From assembly GCF_028307215.1 (NCBI RefSeq), contig NZ_JAQMHV010000010.1, positions 45,241 through 109,240 of the forward strand: a stretch of 64,000 nt of DNA, read 5' to 3'. Shown here one piece after another: positions 8,996 to 17,074 of the stretch (the first letter of the stretch is position 1; each line of letters opens with the position of its first letter). A program made the position numbers and the translations under genes. This stretch comes from Falsirhodobacter sp. 20TX0035. GTDB lineage: Bacteria > Pseudomonadota > Alphaproteobacteria > Rhodobacterales > Rhodobacteraceae. The notes under the pieces were generated by a model, which did no database searches, had not been told where the DNA came from, and worked only from the letters and a program-made list of their open reading frames with translations.

Positions 8996-9907
8996 TCAGT
9001 AACCGCGGGCGCGGTCGACCAGACCGGGAAGCGGCGCCCCCTCGCGCCCGGCGCGGATCACGGCCAGCGCGTGCTGCGCCCCCTCCTCCGCATCCGTCTG
9101 CGCGCCGATATGCGGCGTCACGATCACCCGCGGGTCGGCCCAGGCCCAGTGGTCCGGGGGCAGCGGTTCGGGATCGGTCACGTCCAGCATCGCCGCCAAC
9201 AGCTGTCCGCCGTTCAGCGCGCGGCGCAGCGCCTCCATGTCCATCTGCGCCCCCCGCCCCGCCTGCACCAGACCCGCGCCCCGTGGCAGCCGGGCGAACA
9301 GGCGGTCGTCCAGAATGCCCCGCGTATCGTCGGTCAGCGGCAACAGCCCGACAAGGATGTCGGACCGAGACAGGAAGCCGTCCAGATCATCGCCGCCAAA
9401 CGTCTCCACGCCGTCGATCGCCTTGGCGGCCCGGCTCCACCCCAGCACCTCGAAGTCCATCGCGCCCAGCGTCTGCGCCACAAGCGTGCCGATGCGCCCC
9501 ATGCCCATGATCCCCACGCGGCGGGTGCGGGCCAGCCGGGTCTTGTGCGTCACCCATTCCCCCCGCGTCGCCTGATCCAGATAGAGCGGCAGGTCCCGGT
9601 GCAGCGCCAGCACCGCCAGCACGACCCAGTCGCGGACCATCGCCTCGATCCCCGGCGCCACGGTGCGGGACAGCGCGACCCCCTCGGGCAAGGGCGGCAT
9701 GTGGTCCGTCCCCGCGCCCACTCCGATCACGGCCGACAGGTTGGGATAGCGGCTCAGGTCGTTCGGCGGGATCCAGCAAGCGATGTGCGTCACCTCCTCC
9801 GGGTCGGTCACCTCGGCCTCGGTCGCGAAGAACAGCTCGCCCGCTTCGGCGAAGACGCGGCCCCAGATTTCCCGCCGTTCGGGGGTGGAGTGCAGGAGCA
9901 GCGCCAT
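8996..9907 (-). CDS. D-isomer-specific 2-hydroxyacid dehydrogenase (GhrA-like glyoxylate/hydroxypyruvate reductase)
   Basis: 303 residues. The NAD(P)-binding motif GIMGMGRIGTLVAQ lies near residue 140. The catalytic set is visible: Arg in the QAGRG segment, Glu in DVTDPEPLP, and His in TPHIGAQT. The short N-terminal half matches GhrA rather than SerA. The ATG at 9907 overlaps the aminotransferase stop as ATGA, so the two are coupled. A reductase after a transaminase could remove a 2-keto acid or glyoxylate made by deamination. Cytoplasmic; the exact keto acid is unknown. Confidence 0.88.
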   Translation of the reverse strand: MALLLHSTPERREIWGRVFAEAGELFFATEAEVTDPEEVTHIACWIPPNDLSRYPNLSAVIGVGAGTDHMPPLPEGVALSRTVAPGIEAMVRDWVVLAVLALHRDLPLYLDQATRGEWVTHKTRLARTRRVGIMGMGRIGTLVAQTLGAMDFEVLGWSRAAKAIDGVETFGGDDLDGFLSRSDILVGLLPLTDDTRGILDDRLFARLPRGAGLVQAGRGAQMDMEALRRALNGGQLLAAMLDVTDPEPLPPDHWAWADPRVIVTPHIGAQTDAEEGAQHALAVIRAGREGAPLPGLVDRARGY

Positions 9908-11280
9908 CAGCGCAGGACCGCGCGGATCTCGGGATCTTCCAGCGTCTGGTCCAGCACGGCGCGCGTGCGGGCCACGATGGCGTCGATCTGGTCCGGCGTG
10001 CAGCATAAGGGCGGCGCATAGCCGAAGATGCCCTGCGGGAAGGACCGCACGATCAGTCCGTGGTCCCAGGCGCGGTCGAACAGGCGGGTCGCCGGCTGGA
10101 CGGCGGCGGGCAGCGGGGTCTTCGCGTCCTTGTCCGTCACCAGCTCCACCGCCGCGAGCATCCCGCGGCCGCGCACGTCGCCCACCAGCGGGTGGTCGCG
10201 CAGCGTGTCCAGCCCCGCCATCAGGCGCGCGCCCATCGCGCGGCCGTTTTCCAGAAGGCCGCCCTCGTACAGCGACAGCACCTCCAGCGCGACGGCGGCC
10301 GACACCGGATGCGCGGAATAGGTGAAGCCGTGCCCGATGGCCTTGGCCCCCGCCCCTTCGGCGATCGTCTCGTACACGTGGTCGCGCATGAACACCGCGC
10401 CCATCGGTACATAGCCGGAGGTGAGGCCCTTCGCGACCGTCATCAGGTCGGGAACGATCCCCTCCTCCTCGGACGCGAAGAGGGGGCCGGTGCGGCCGAA
10501 GCCGGTGATGACCTCGTCGGCGATGAACAGGATCTCCATCTCGGCGCAGACGTCGCGCATGGCCTTGACCCAGCCCTTCGGCGGAACCAGCACGCCGCCC
10601 GACCCCTGGATCGGCTCCAGATAGAAGGCGGCCACGCGTTCGGGGCCCAGCGCCTCCACCTTGGCGCGCAGCTCCGCGACCGAGGCGTCGATGATGGCCT
10701 GCGGGTCCCTTCCCACCGGATTGCGGTAGATGTAGTGCGAGGAGATCTTGTGCTGCCAGTCGTAGGGCACGCCGAAACCGTCATGGAAGCCCGGCAGCGC
10801 CGTCAGCCCCGCGCCCATGGTGGTTGACCCGTGATACCCCTGCTGGACCGAGATGAACTGGTCCCGCTGCGGCTGCCCCTTGGCGTGCCAGTAATAGCGG
10901 ACAAAGCGGATGGTGCTGTCCACCGCGTCCGACCCGCCCAGGGTGAAGTAGATGTGGTTCAGATCGCCCGGGCTGCGGTCGGCCAGCACTGCGGCCAGCC
11001 GGATCGGCGCCTCGGCCCCCAGGTCGAAATAGCCGGTGGCGTAAGGCAGCCGGCGCATCTGGTCGGCCGCGGCCTCCACCACGCTTTCGTGCCCGTATCC
11101 CGCGTTCACGCACCACAGGCCGGCAAAGCCGTCGATCAGCGTGCGGCCCTGGGCGTCCGTCACCGTGGCCCCTTTCCCCGATGTCAGGACGCGGACGCCC
11201 CGCGCCTCGTGCCCCCGGAACGAGGAGACGGGATGGATCAGGTGGCGGCGGTCAAGCTCGACAAGCGAATTGGTCAGCAT
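9907..11280 (-). CDS. Class III PLP-dependent aminotransferase (amine/omega-amino acid:pyruvate type)
   Basis: 457 residues, full length. The PLP region shows IADEVITGFGRTG, with the cofactor-pairing Asp, and MTVAKGLTSGY with the Schiff-base Lys. QQGYHGSTTMGAG and TLGGSDAVDSTIRF are typical of omega-amino acid:pyruvate and amine transaminases, including those studied in Ruegeria. It moves an amino group from a primary amine or omega-amino acid to a keto acid, probably pyruvate. Upstream is a GNAT gene 15 bp away and downstream a coupled hydroxyacid dehydrogenase. GGAG precedes the ATG by six bases. The donor substrate is not determined. Confidence 0.92.
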   Translation of the reverse strand: MLTNSLVELDRRHLIHPVSSFRGHEARGVRVLTSGKGATVTDAQGRTLIDGFAGLWCVNAGYGHESVVEAAADQMRRLPYATGYFDLGAEAPIRLAAVLADRSPGDLNHIYFTLGGSDAVDSTIRFVRYYWHAKGQPQRDQFISVQQGYHGSTTMGAGLTALPGFHDGFGVPYDWQHKISSHYIYRNPVGRDPQAIIDASVAELRAKVEALGPERVAAFYLEPIQGSGGVLVPPKGWVKAMRDVCAEMEILFIADEVITGFGRTGPLFASEEEGIVPDLMTVAKGLTSGYVPMGAVFMRDHVYETIAEGAGAKAIGHGFTYSAHPVSAAVALEVLSLYEGGLLENGRAMGARLMAGLDTLRDHPLVGDVRGRGMLAAVELVTDKDAKTPLPAAVQPATRLFDRAWDHGLIVRSFPQGIFGYAPPLCCTPDQIDAIVARTRAVLDQTLEDPEIRAVLR

Positions 11281-11295
11281 GGGAAACTCCGTGGA

Positions 11296-12108
11296 TCAGC
11301 CCAGGGCCTGCGAGACGAGGGCGTAGGTTTTGGCGGTGGCGGCGGGCATGGGACGGGCGTTCTTCACCATGGCGGTGCCGCCCCCGGCGGGGGCAAGGCC
11401 CAGATCCGTGGCAAGGGGCACCAGCCCCGGATCGCGCAGGTCGACGCGCAGGAAGCGTCCCTCGTGGCGGCGGGCGGCCTCGGTCAGCAATGCGCGCGCG
11501 GTGTCCGGATCGTCGGCCACGATGGGGCCGACCACATCCCCGCGCCCGAAGGGGCGGATCAGCGCAAAACCTCCTTCGGCCAGCAGAACCTCGCCCTCTT
11601 CCGCGATGCGGCGCAGAAGGGAGTCGCGCTGCAGGCCGCTGGCGGCCGTGTCCAGGGCGGCGTGCCGGGCCGCGTCGTCGGGCGTGCCGCTGCGCACGGC
11701 AAGGGCCGGAACGCCGCCCTGGGCAAGGCCCTGATGCTGGTGAACCCGGCCGACGCTGCGAAAGCCCAGCTTTTCATACAAGGGCAGCCCGTCGGTCGTG
11801 GCCACAAGGCGCATCTCGCGCTCCTCGGCCAGCGCCATGGCGGCGTCCATCAGGCGGCGGCCCAGACCGCGGCCGCGCATCGCCTCGTCCACGATGATCA
11901 TGTTCAGCGTGGCGACATCCCCCAGAAGAGAGCAGAGCGCGGTGCCCACCACCTGCCCGTCCGCCCGCGCGACGACCCCGCGCGAAGTGGAGAGCGTCAG
12001 CGCCCAATCCTCGGCCCGGTGGGGCCAGCCGGCCTGAACGGACAGGCGCCGCGCGTCCGGCAGGTGGGCGGGGGCGAAGGGTTCGATGGTGATCGTGTCG
12101 GTGGTCAT
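11296..12108 (-). CDS. GNAT N-acetyltransferase with C-terminal Acetyltransf_18-like domain
   Basis: 270 residues in two parts. An N-terminal GNAT fold (about 8-135) has the acetyl-CoA motif MRGRGLGRRLMDAA and the following YEKLGF element. A second domain (about 140-265), as in YitH-like proteins, contains RPFGRGDVVGPIVADD. It is a clear paralogue of the protein at 15843-16784, sharing RPFGRGxVVGPxVA and a TYAL-x3-LG C-terminus. It leads the operon with the aminotransferase and reductase. An acetyltransferase close to an M20 deacetylase suggests acetylated intermediates. GGGGAGG precedes the ATG. Confidence 0.88.
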   Translation of the reverse strand: MTTDTITIEPFAPAHLPDARRLSVQAGWPHRAEDWALTLSTSRGVVARADGQVVGTALCSLLGDVATLNMIIVDEAMRGRGLGRRLMDAAMALAEEREMRLVATTDGLPLYEKLGFRSVGRVHQHQGLAQGGVPALAVRSGTPDDAARHAALDTAASGLQRDSLLRRIAEEGEVLLAEGGFALIRPFGRGDVVGPIVADDPDTARALLTEAARRHEGRFLRVDLRDPGLVPLATDLGLAPAGGGTAMVKNARPMPAATAKTYALVSQALG

Positions 12109-12153
12109 GCGGCCTCCCCTTTTCCCGACTGTGGCACAGGGCGAACGGCAGGA

Positions 12154-12223
12154 TGCGGCATGCGGCAGGCCGCTGCCGCAATTTCGCGCCTATCCGCCCG
12201 TCTGCACCGCAGAAAATGCCGCA
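12154..12223. promoter_or_regulatory. Cluster of TGCSGCA elements with a 20-bp palindrome upstream of the GNAT operon
   Basis: Four TGCGGCA/TGCCGCA copies occur within 70 bp, at 12154-12160, 12161-12167, 12174-12180 and 12217-12223. The middle two form a perfect 8-bp inverted repeat, TGCGGCAG at 12161-12168 and CTGCCGCA at 12173-12180, with a 4-base spacer. The gap separates the ArgE-like stop from the GNAT start. The core also forms the arms of the repeat at 2312-2343. Single copies are expected by chance in this GC-rich DNA; four in 70 bp are not. Confidence 0.5.
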
Positions 12224-13330
12224 TCATGCCGACAGCCGTTCGCCCAACGTCCGCAGCATCCGGCCGGTCGCCTCCAGTTCCGGGCGCGTCAGATATTCCT
12301 CAGGGCGGTGGGCGCGGGCGATGTCGCCGGGCCCGCAGATGATCGAGGGGATTCCGGCAGCCTGATACAGCCCTGCTTCCGTGCCGAAGCTGACGGCGCC
12401 CAGCGCGGTGTGGCCGGACGCCGCTTCGGCCAGCGCGGCCAGCGGATGATCCCGGTCCAGCGCCAGCGCGGGATAGAAGGACAGCCATTCGACCTCCAGC
12501 CCGCCCGCCGCATCCACCACGGGTTCTAGGATCGCCTTCGGATCGACGCCGTGGATGGCGCGCGCTTCCAGCGACGCTTCCGCCCGGTCGGGGATGATGT
12601 TCACGGCCTGCCCGCCGCCCACGGTGCCGATCTGAAGGCTGGACCACGGCGGCGCGAAGCGTGCGTCCTGCGGCCCCCCTTGCAGCGCCACCGCCTGCGC
12701 GGCCGCCGCCTGCAACGCGGGCAGCAGCGCGTGGATCGCGTTCACCCCCAGATCGGGGCGCGAACTGTGTCCCGACCGCCCCTGCGCCACCAGACGCAGC
12801 GCGGCCTTGCCCTTGTGGGCCAGCACGGGCACCAGACCGGTCGGTTCCCCCACGAAGCAGCCGACGGGGCGCGCGCAAAGATCGGGCAGCGCCACGATCA
12901 GGTGCGGCACGCCGCGGCAGCCCGCCTCCTCGTCATAGGACAGGGCGATGTGGATGGGGGAGGACAGGCGCATCCGCAGCAGGTCCGGCACGGTGGCCAG
13001 AACGGCGGCGACGAAGCCCTTCATGTCGCAGGCGCCGCGCCCGATCAGGCGGTCGCCGTCCGTCCGCAGGGTGAAGGGATCGGCGCGCCATTCGGCCTCC
13101 CCCGCCGGAACCACGTCCACGTGGCCCGACAGGATGTGGCCCGGCACCGAGGGATCGCCGATGGTCGCGAACAGGTTCCAGCGGTCGCCTTCCGGCCCCG
13201 CGATGCGGTGGCAGGGCACGCCAAGGTCGCGCAGATACCCTTCGATGAACCCGACGATGTCACCGTTGGGCGTGCCGACGACGCTGGGAAACCCAACGAG
13301 GCGGGCCAGAAGATCAGTCGGCGAAGACAT
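12224..13330 (-). CDS. M20 family deacetylase, acetylornithine deacetylase (ArgE)-like
   Basis: 368 residues. The metal-binding/catalytic motifs of M20 are all present: SGHVDVVPAG near residue 69, GRGACDMKGF near 98, YDEEAGCRG near 132 with the catalytic Glu, and VGEPTG near 158. The M20 dimerisation domain follows. ArgE removes acetate from N2-acetylornithine, but the setting is catabolic, so a related N-acylated amine or amino acid is a good alternative. Its start overlaps the upstream cupin stop by 17 bases. Fold and chemistry are sure; the arginine-biosynthesis role is doubtful. Confidence 0.88.
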   Translation of the reverse strand: MSSPTDLLARLVGFPSVVGTPNGDIVGFIEGYLRDLGVPCHRIAGPEGDRWNLFATIGDPSVPGHILSGHVDVVPAGEAEWRADPFTLRTDGDRLIGRGACDMKGFVAAVLATVPDLLRMRLSSPIHIALSYDEEAGCRGVPHLIVALPDLCARPVGCFVGEPTGLVPVLAHKGKAALRLVAQGRSGHSSRPDLGVNAIHALLPALQAAAAQAVALQGGPQDARFAPPWSSLQIGTVGGGQAVNIIPDRAEASLEARAIHGVDPKAILEPVVDAAGGLEVEWLSFYPALALDRDHPLAALAEAASGHTALGAVSFGTEAGLYQAAGIPSIICGPGDIARAHRPEEYLTRPELEATGRMLRTLGERLSA

Positions 13331-13676
13331 AGATCTTCCGCACCGTTTCGATCGTCTTCCAGACGCCGGTGAAGCCGGGCTTCATCAGGAACGTGTCGCC
13401 GGCCGTGAAGCGCCGGGTCTCGCCCCCGTCCTCGGTCAGTTCGACCACACCGGACAGGATGTGGCAGATCTCCAGCGCTTCGCCCTTGGCCGAACGGGTG
13501 GTGCCGGGGGTCGCCTCCCAGACGCCGGTGCGGATCTTCGACCAGTTGCCCAGCGGCACCTCGTCCAGCGCCCAGGTCTTGAACGTGGGCGCGCCCTCGA
13601 TCAGCTTTTCGGGAACGGCCACATCCTCGCGCGGGGCGAAGGTGGGATGGGTGTCGATGGGGATCAGAAGGGCCAT
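13314..13676 (-). CDS. Small cupin-domain protein (DUF861-like)
   Basis: 120 residues, a single beta-barrel cupin. The visible core is LEICHILSGVVELTEDGG followed by FTAGDTFLMKPGFTGVW, the pattern of the (S)-ureidoglycine-type/DUF861 cupins often found beside putrescine-oxidase-like flavoproteins. I chose the ATG at 13676, preceded by GGAG; the frame upstream is not protein-like. It is co-transcribed with the ArgE-like deacetylase (17-bp overlap) and divergent from the HAD-oxidoreductase pair. The function of these cupins is poorly known; an isomerase or sensing role is possible. Confidence 0.85.
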   Translation of the reverse strand: MALLIPIDTHPTFAPREDVAVPEKLIEGAPTFKTWALDEVPLGNWSKIRTGVWEATPGTTRSAKGEALEICHILSGVVELTEDGGETRRFTAGDTFLMKPGFTGVWKTIETVRKIYVFAD

Positions 13677-13812
13677 GGCGGATGCTCCGTCCTTTTGAAG
13701 GTGTGTGTGGGGCCCAGCATGGCCGCACCGCCCCGCCCCGTGGCACCGTTCTTCCGGGCGCGGCGGCACGGCCTGCCGTGATCCCCGGCGAATACGCAAT
13801 TTCCTGCCTCTG

Positions 13813-13837
13813 ACAGGGCGACTGCCGCACGCCCTGT
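13813..13837. promoter_or_regulatory. Candidate operator: perfect 8-bp inverted repeat between divergent cupin and HAD operons
   Basis: ACAGGGCG at 13813-13820 and CGCCCTGT at 13830-13837 are perfect inverted copies separated by 9 bases, and the spacer holds CTGCCGCA, the core seen at 12154-12223. It lies in the 211-bp divergent gap, 50 bp before the HAD start. Position and symmetry fit an operator serving both directions, but a stem-loop in the rightward leader cannot be excluded. Confidence 0.45.
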
Positions 13838-13887
13838 GGCCCGGGTGGCGCGAAGATGACAGGAACATGACCTTTCAGGAGCGCGCG

Positions 13888-14553
13888 ATGACCTTCCGTC
13901 CCAAATTCATCACCTTCGACTGCCACGGCACGATGATCTTCTTCGACATGGCCGGTGCGGCACGCGACCATTACGGCGCGCAGCTGTCCGGCGCGGCCAT
14001 GGACACCTTCATCGCCGACTTCTCCGCCTATCGGCTGGACGAGGTTCTGGGCGCCTGGAAACCCTATGCCGAGGTGGTGCACAACGCGCTGGAACGGACC
14101 TGCAAGCGCAACAACGTCGCCTTCGATCCCGCCGTGGCCGAAGACATCTACAACCGCGTGCCGACCTGGGGCCCGCATCCCGACGTGCCGGCGGGCCTGG
14201 CCCGGATCGGGGACAAAATCCCGCTGGTGGCGCTGACGAATTCCATGAACGTGCAGATCCCGCACAACATCGCCCGGCTGGGCGCCCCCATCGCCCATAC
14301 CTTCACAGCCGAAAGCGCGGGTGCCTACAAGCCGCAGATGCAGGCCTTCGAATATATGTTCGACCAGCTGGGCTGCGGGCCCGAGGATGTGCTGCACGTC
14401 TCCTCCTCGTTCCGCTACGACCTGATGACGGCGCACGACCTAGGCATCCGCAACAAGGTCTGGATCAACCGCGGCCATGAACCTGCCAACCCCTATTACG
14501 GCTATACCGAAGTGAAGGACGCGTCCGGTCTGGCCGCGGTCGTCGGGCTCTAG
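13888..14553 (+). CDS. HAD-superfamily hydrolase, haloacid dehalogenase type II
   Basis: 221 residues. Motif I is ITFDCHGTMIFFD (nucleophile Asp11), motif II LTNSMN, motif III Lys in AYKPQMQAFEYM, and the last motif HVSSSFRYDLMTAHDLGI. The VSSSFRYD pattern is characteristic of type II 2-haloacid dehalogenase-like proteins. The ATG at 13888 follows CAGGAG by seven bases; an in-frame ATG at 13867 is an alternative adding seven residues. The flavin oxidoreductase gene follows after 3 bases, so they form one unit. Natural substrate unknown; dehalogenase annotations in this group are often unproven. Confidence 0.88.
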   Translation: MTFRPKFITFDCHGTMIFFDMAGAARDHYGAQLSGAAMDTFIADFSAYRLDEVLGAWKPYAEVVHNALERTCKRNNVAFDPAVAEDIYNRVPTWGPHPDVPAGLARIGDKIPLVALTNSMNVQIPHNIARLGAPIAHTFTAESAGAYKPQMQAFEYMFDQLGCGPEDVLHVSSSFRYDLMTAHDLGIRNKVWINRGHEPANPYYGYTEVKDASGLAAVVGL

Positions 14554-14556
14554 GAC

Positions 14557-15846
14557 ATGGAATACGCATCCTACTGGCACGCCACCTCCACCCCCTTCGC
14601 CCATGCGCAGACGGAGCCCGTGGGCGGAGAGGTGGACGTGGCGGTGATCGGCGCGGGTTTCACCGGCCTGAACGCGGCGCTGAAACTGGCCAGGGCCGGC
14701 CTGCGGGTGGCGGTGCTGGAGGCGGGTCATGTGGGTGCGGGCGCCTCGGGCCGCAATGGCGGGCACCTGAACAACGGCATCGCGCATGGCTATGCCAGCG
14801 CGAAGGCCCATCTGGGCGCCGACCGCGCGCACGCCCTGTATCACGCCTATGACCGGTCGATCGACCTGATCGAGGCGACGGTGCGCGAGGAAGGCATCGA
14901 CTGCGACTTCCGCCGGTCGGGCAAGCTGAAGCTCGCCTCCAAGCCCAGCCATGTGGACGGGCTGCGCGCCAACTTCGAGCTGATCCACCGCGAGGTCGAT
15001 CCCGACACCCGCTGGCTGGACAAGTCCGACCTGAAAGGGGAGATCGGGTCGGATAGCTTCCATGGCGGGATGCTGTATGAAAAATCGGCCATGGCCCATA
15101 TGGGCCGATACGTGAACGGTCTGGCCGAGGCCGCGCACCGCCACGGCGCCCGCATCTGGGAAGGCACCCCCGTCACCGACCGGAACAGGACGGCGGGCGG
15201 CTGGGAACTGGTGACCCCGCGCGGGCGCATCCGCGCCGCCCGGGTGATTGCCGCGACGGACGCCTACAGCGGAACGGTGAAGGGCGCGCCGCTGAAGCAT
15301 TTCCGCCAGCGCATCATTCCCGTCGGCTCCTTCATCATCGCCACCCGCCCGCTGACCGAGGCGGAGGTGGCGGCCACCCTGCCCGGCGACCGGACCTGCG
15401 TCACCTCTCTCAACATCGGGAACTACTTCCGGCTGTCGCCCGACCGGCGGCTGATCTTCGGCGGGCGGGCAAGGTTCTCGGCCGTGTCGGACCAGACCTC
15501 GGACGCGAAGTCGGGGCGGATCCTGCAACGGTCCATGGCCAGCATCTTCCCGCACCTGGCCAATGTGGAGATCGATTATTGCTGGGGCGGGCTGGTGGGG
15601 ATGACGAAGGACCGCTTCCCGCGTGTGGGAGAGGCGGACGGGATGCTCTATGGCATGGGCTATTCCGGCCATGGCGCGCAGATGTCCGCCCTGGTGGGGC
15701 AGGTTCTGGCCGACATGGCGATGGACATCCGCGACACCAATCCCTTGGAGGGGCTGGAGTGGTCCGCCATCCCCGCCCACAGCGGCAAGCCTTGGTTCCT
15801 GCCGGTGGTGGGGCTGTGGTTCGGGCTGAAGGACCGCCTGTCCTAG
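14557..15846 (+). CDS. FAD-dependent oxidoreductase, putrescine/gamma-glutamylputrescine oxidase (PuuB)-like
   Basis: 429 residues. It opens with EYASYWHATS, the W-containing N-terminus usual in PuuB/OrdL proteins. The FAD motif VAVIGAGFTGLNAALKLARAG lies near residue 28, with GAGASGRNGGHLNNG following, a hallmark of this subfamily. The C-terminus has YGMGYSGHGAQMSALVGQV. PuuB-like enzymes oxidise a primary amine to an aldehyde and make peroxide. The HAD gene is 3 bases upstream. Its stop overlaps the convergent GNAT stop by 4 bases. Substrate assignment is by family only, but with a nearby amine transaminase and importer an amine is likely. Confidence 0.9.
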   Translation: MEYASYWHATSTPFAHAQTEPVGGEVDVAVIGAGFTGLNAALKLARAGLRVAVLEAGHVGAGASGRNGGHLNNGIAHGYASAKAHLGADRAHALYHAYDRSIDLIEATVREEGIDCDFRRSGKLKLASKPSHVDGLRANFELIHREVDPDTRWLDKSDLKGEIGSDSFHGGMLYEKSAMAHMGRYVNGLAEAAHRHGARIWEGTPVTDRNRTAGGWELVTPRGRIRAARVIAATDAYSGTVKGAPLKHFRQRIIPVGSFIIATRPLTEAEVAATLPGDRTCVTSLNIGNYFRLSPDRRLIFGGRARFSAVSDQTSDAKSGRILQRSMASIFPHLANVEIDYCWGGLVGMTKDRFPRVGEADGMLYGMGYSGHGAQMSALVGQVLADMAMDIRDTNPLEGLEWSAIPAHSGKPWFLPVVGLWFGLKDRLS

Positions 15847-16784
15847 CCCAGCGAATGCGCGGCCAGCGCATAGGTCACGGCCCCTTCCGTCGCACGGCGG
15901 TGGGGGCCGATCCGCATCTCGGTCACTGTGTCGAAGTCGATCAGGCCCGCCCCGCGAAGGAAGTCGACAAAGGCCGGGCTGGTCACGGGCGTGTCCAGAC
16001 GGGTGAAGCGTCCCGTGTTCCGCGCGATCAGGGGCGCCGCCAGCCGCAGGGCCATGTCGTCGTCCTCCGCCACCAGCGGGCCGACCACGGTGCCGCGCCC
16101 GAAGGGGCGGGACAGCGCATAACCGCAGAGCTGCCCTTTCCGTTCGGCCACCATGCCATGCGAAAGGGGCAAAAGCGCATCAAGCACCCGCGCGCGGGTG
16201 GCGCCGAAGGCGTGGGTGTCCAGCGCCCGGATCGCAACCTCATCCCCCGGCCGCGCGGGACGGATCCGAAGGCCCGGCAGGTCGGCGGGCGGGTCGAAGG
16301 CGGTGGCGATGCCCTGCTGCTGGCGGATCAGCCCCACCGGCACGAAACCCGCCGCCTGATACAGCCGATAGCCGGAGCGTGTCGCGCTCAGCCTCAGGTC
16401 CCGCTCTTCGGTCGCGTGCAGCAGGTTGCGCAAAAGCCAGCGCCCCGCGCCGCGCGATTGCAGGCGGGGCACCGTCACCATCATGCCCAGCATCGCGAAA
16501 TCCTCGCCCATCGGGAACCACATGGCCGAACCAAGGGCGCGCCCGATCTCGTCCGTGGCCAGATACCCCTGCCCCAGCGACAGGAAGAGGTCGAGGTCAT
16601 GGTCGCGATGAGGCCAAAGGACGCTGACCGTCAGCTCGTGCAGCGATCGCCGTTCGGCAGGGCCAAGCGGCCGGGTACGCGCGTCATAGGCGTCAATCCT
16701 CAGCTGAGGCGAGAGGTCCCGCTCCGGCGCCGGCGCCGGCGCGCCCCGGTCGCGGATCTCGGGGACGGGATCGTCGCTTGTCAT
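15843..16784 (-). CDS. GNAT N-acetyltransferase with C-terminal Acetyltransf_18-like domain, paralogue of 11296-12108
   Basis: 313 residues. The N-terminus is low-complexity, with an Ala-Pro run. The GNAT domain (about 35-170) carries LQSRGAGRWLLRNLLHATEE as acetyl-CoA motif and YRLYQAAGF. The second domain (about 185-310) contains RPFGRGTVVGPLVAEDDD and ends TYALAAHSLG, closely resembling the first GNAT. Two such rare double-domain acetyltransferases 3.7 kb apart imply local duplication. I chose the ATG at 16784, with AAGGA about nine bases upstream. It is transcribed away from the ROK regulator across a 290-bp AT-richer gap, so it may be regulated by it. Confidence 0.86.
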   Translation of the reverse strand: MTSDDPVPEIRDRGAPAPAPERDLSPQLRIDAYDARTRPLGPAERRSLHELTVSVLWPHRDHDLDLFLSLGQGYLATDEIGRALGSAMWFPMGEDFAMLGMMVTVPRLQSRGAGRWLLRNLLHATEERDLRLSATRSGYRLYQAAGFVPVGLIRQQQGIATAFDPPADLPGLRIRPARPGDEVAIRALDTHAFGATRARVLDALLPLSHGMVAERKGQLCGYALSRPFGRGTVVGPLVAEDDDMALRLAAPLIARNTGRFTRLDTPVTSPAFVDFLRGAGLIDFDTVTEMRIGPHRRATEGAVTYALAAHSLG

Positions 16785-16939
16785 GGCGGGCGGGTCCTTC
16801 ACGGCTTCGGCGATGCGGCCATTATCGCCGCGCCTTTGCCCCATTTGGTGCCGTATGCGCCCTTGCCACGCACAGATTATGCCGTGTTGGCGGATATATC
16901 ACAGCGGGGGCCCCACAACGGCCGACTGTGCATTTTTTG

Positions 16940-16989
16940 TTGGACCGGCAAGTTTCCGCCTATATGTTATCACGCGTCGAGCGTGGTAA
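16940..16989 (+). promoter_or_regulatory. Candidate promoter with overlapping operator for the ROK regulator gene
   Basis: TTGGAC at 16940-16945 and TATGTT at 16963-16968 are spaced 17 bp, a plausible -35/-10 pair in an unusually AT-rich stretch. The imperfect palindrome TTATCACGC (16967-16975), N5, GCGTGGTAA (16981-16989) matches at 8 of 9 arm positions. It overlaps the -10 and expected start site, where a repressor would block transcription. ROK repressors act this way. The first ATG is about 85 bp further on. The rest of the 16785-17074 gap shows no further feature I can name. Confidence 0.45.
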
Positions 16990-17074
16990 AAATATTTATT
17001 CTGCTGCTTCACAAGTGAGCTCGCAACGCTTTGATATCTGCGGCCCAATTCCAGAAGCAACAGTCAGGGATGTG

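Noticed and set aside
12224..13330. Assignment as the arginine-biosynthesis argE
   Set aside because: The M20 motifs fit, but the setting is catabolic and no arginine gene is near, so I kept ArgE-like only.
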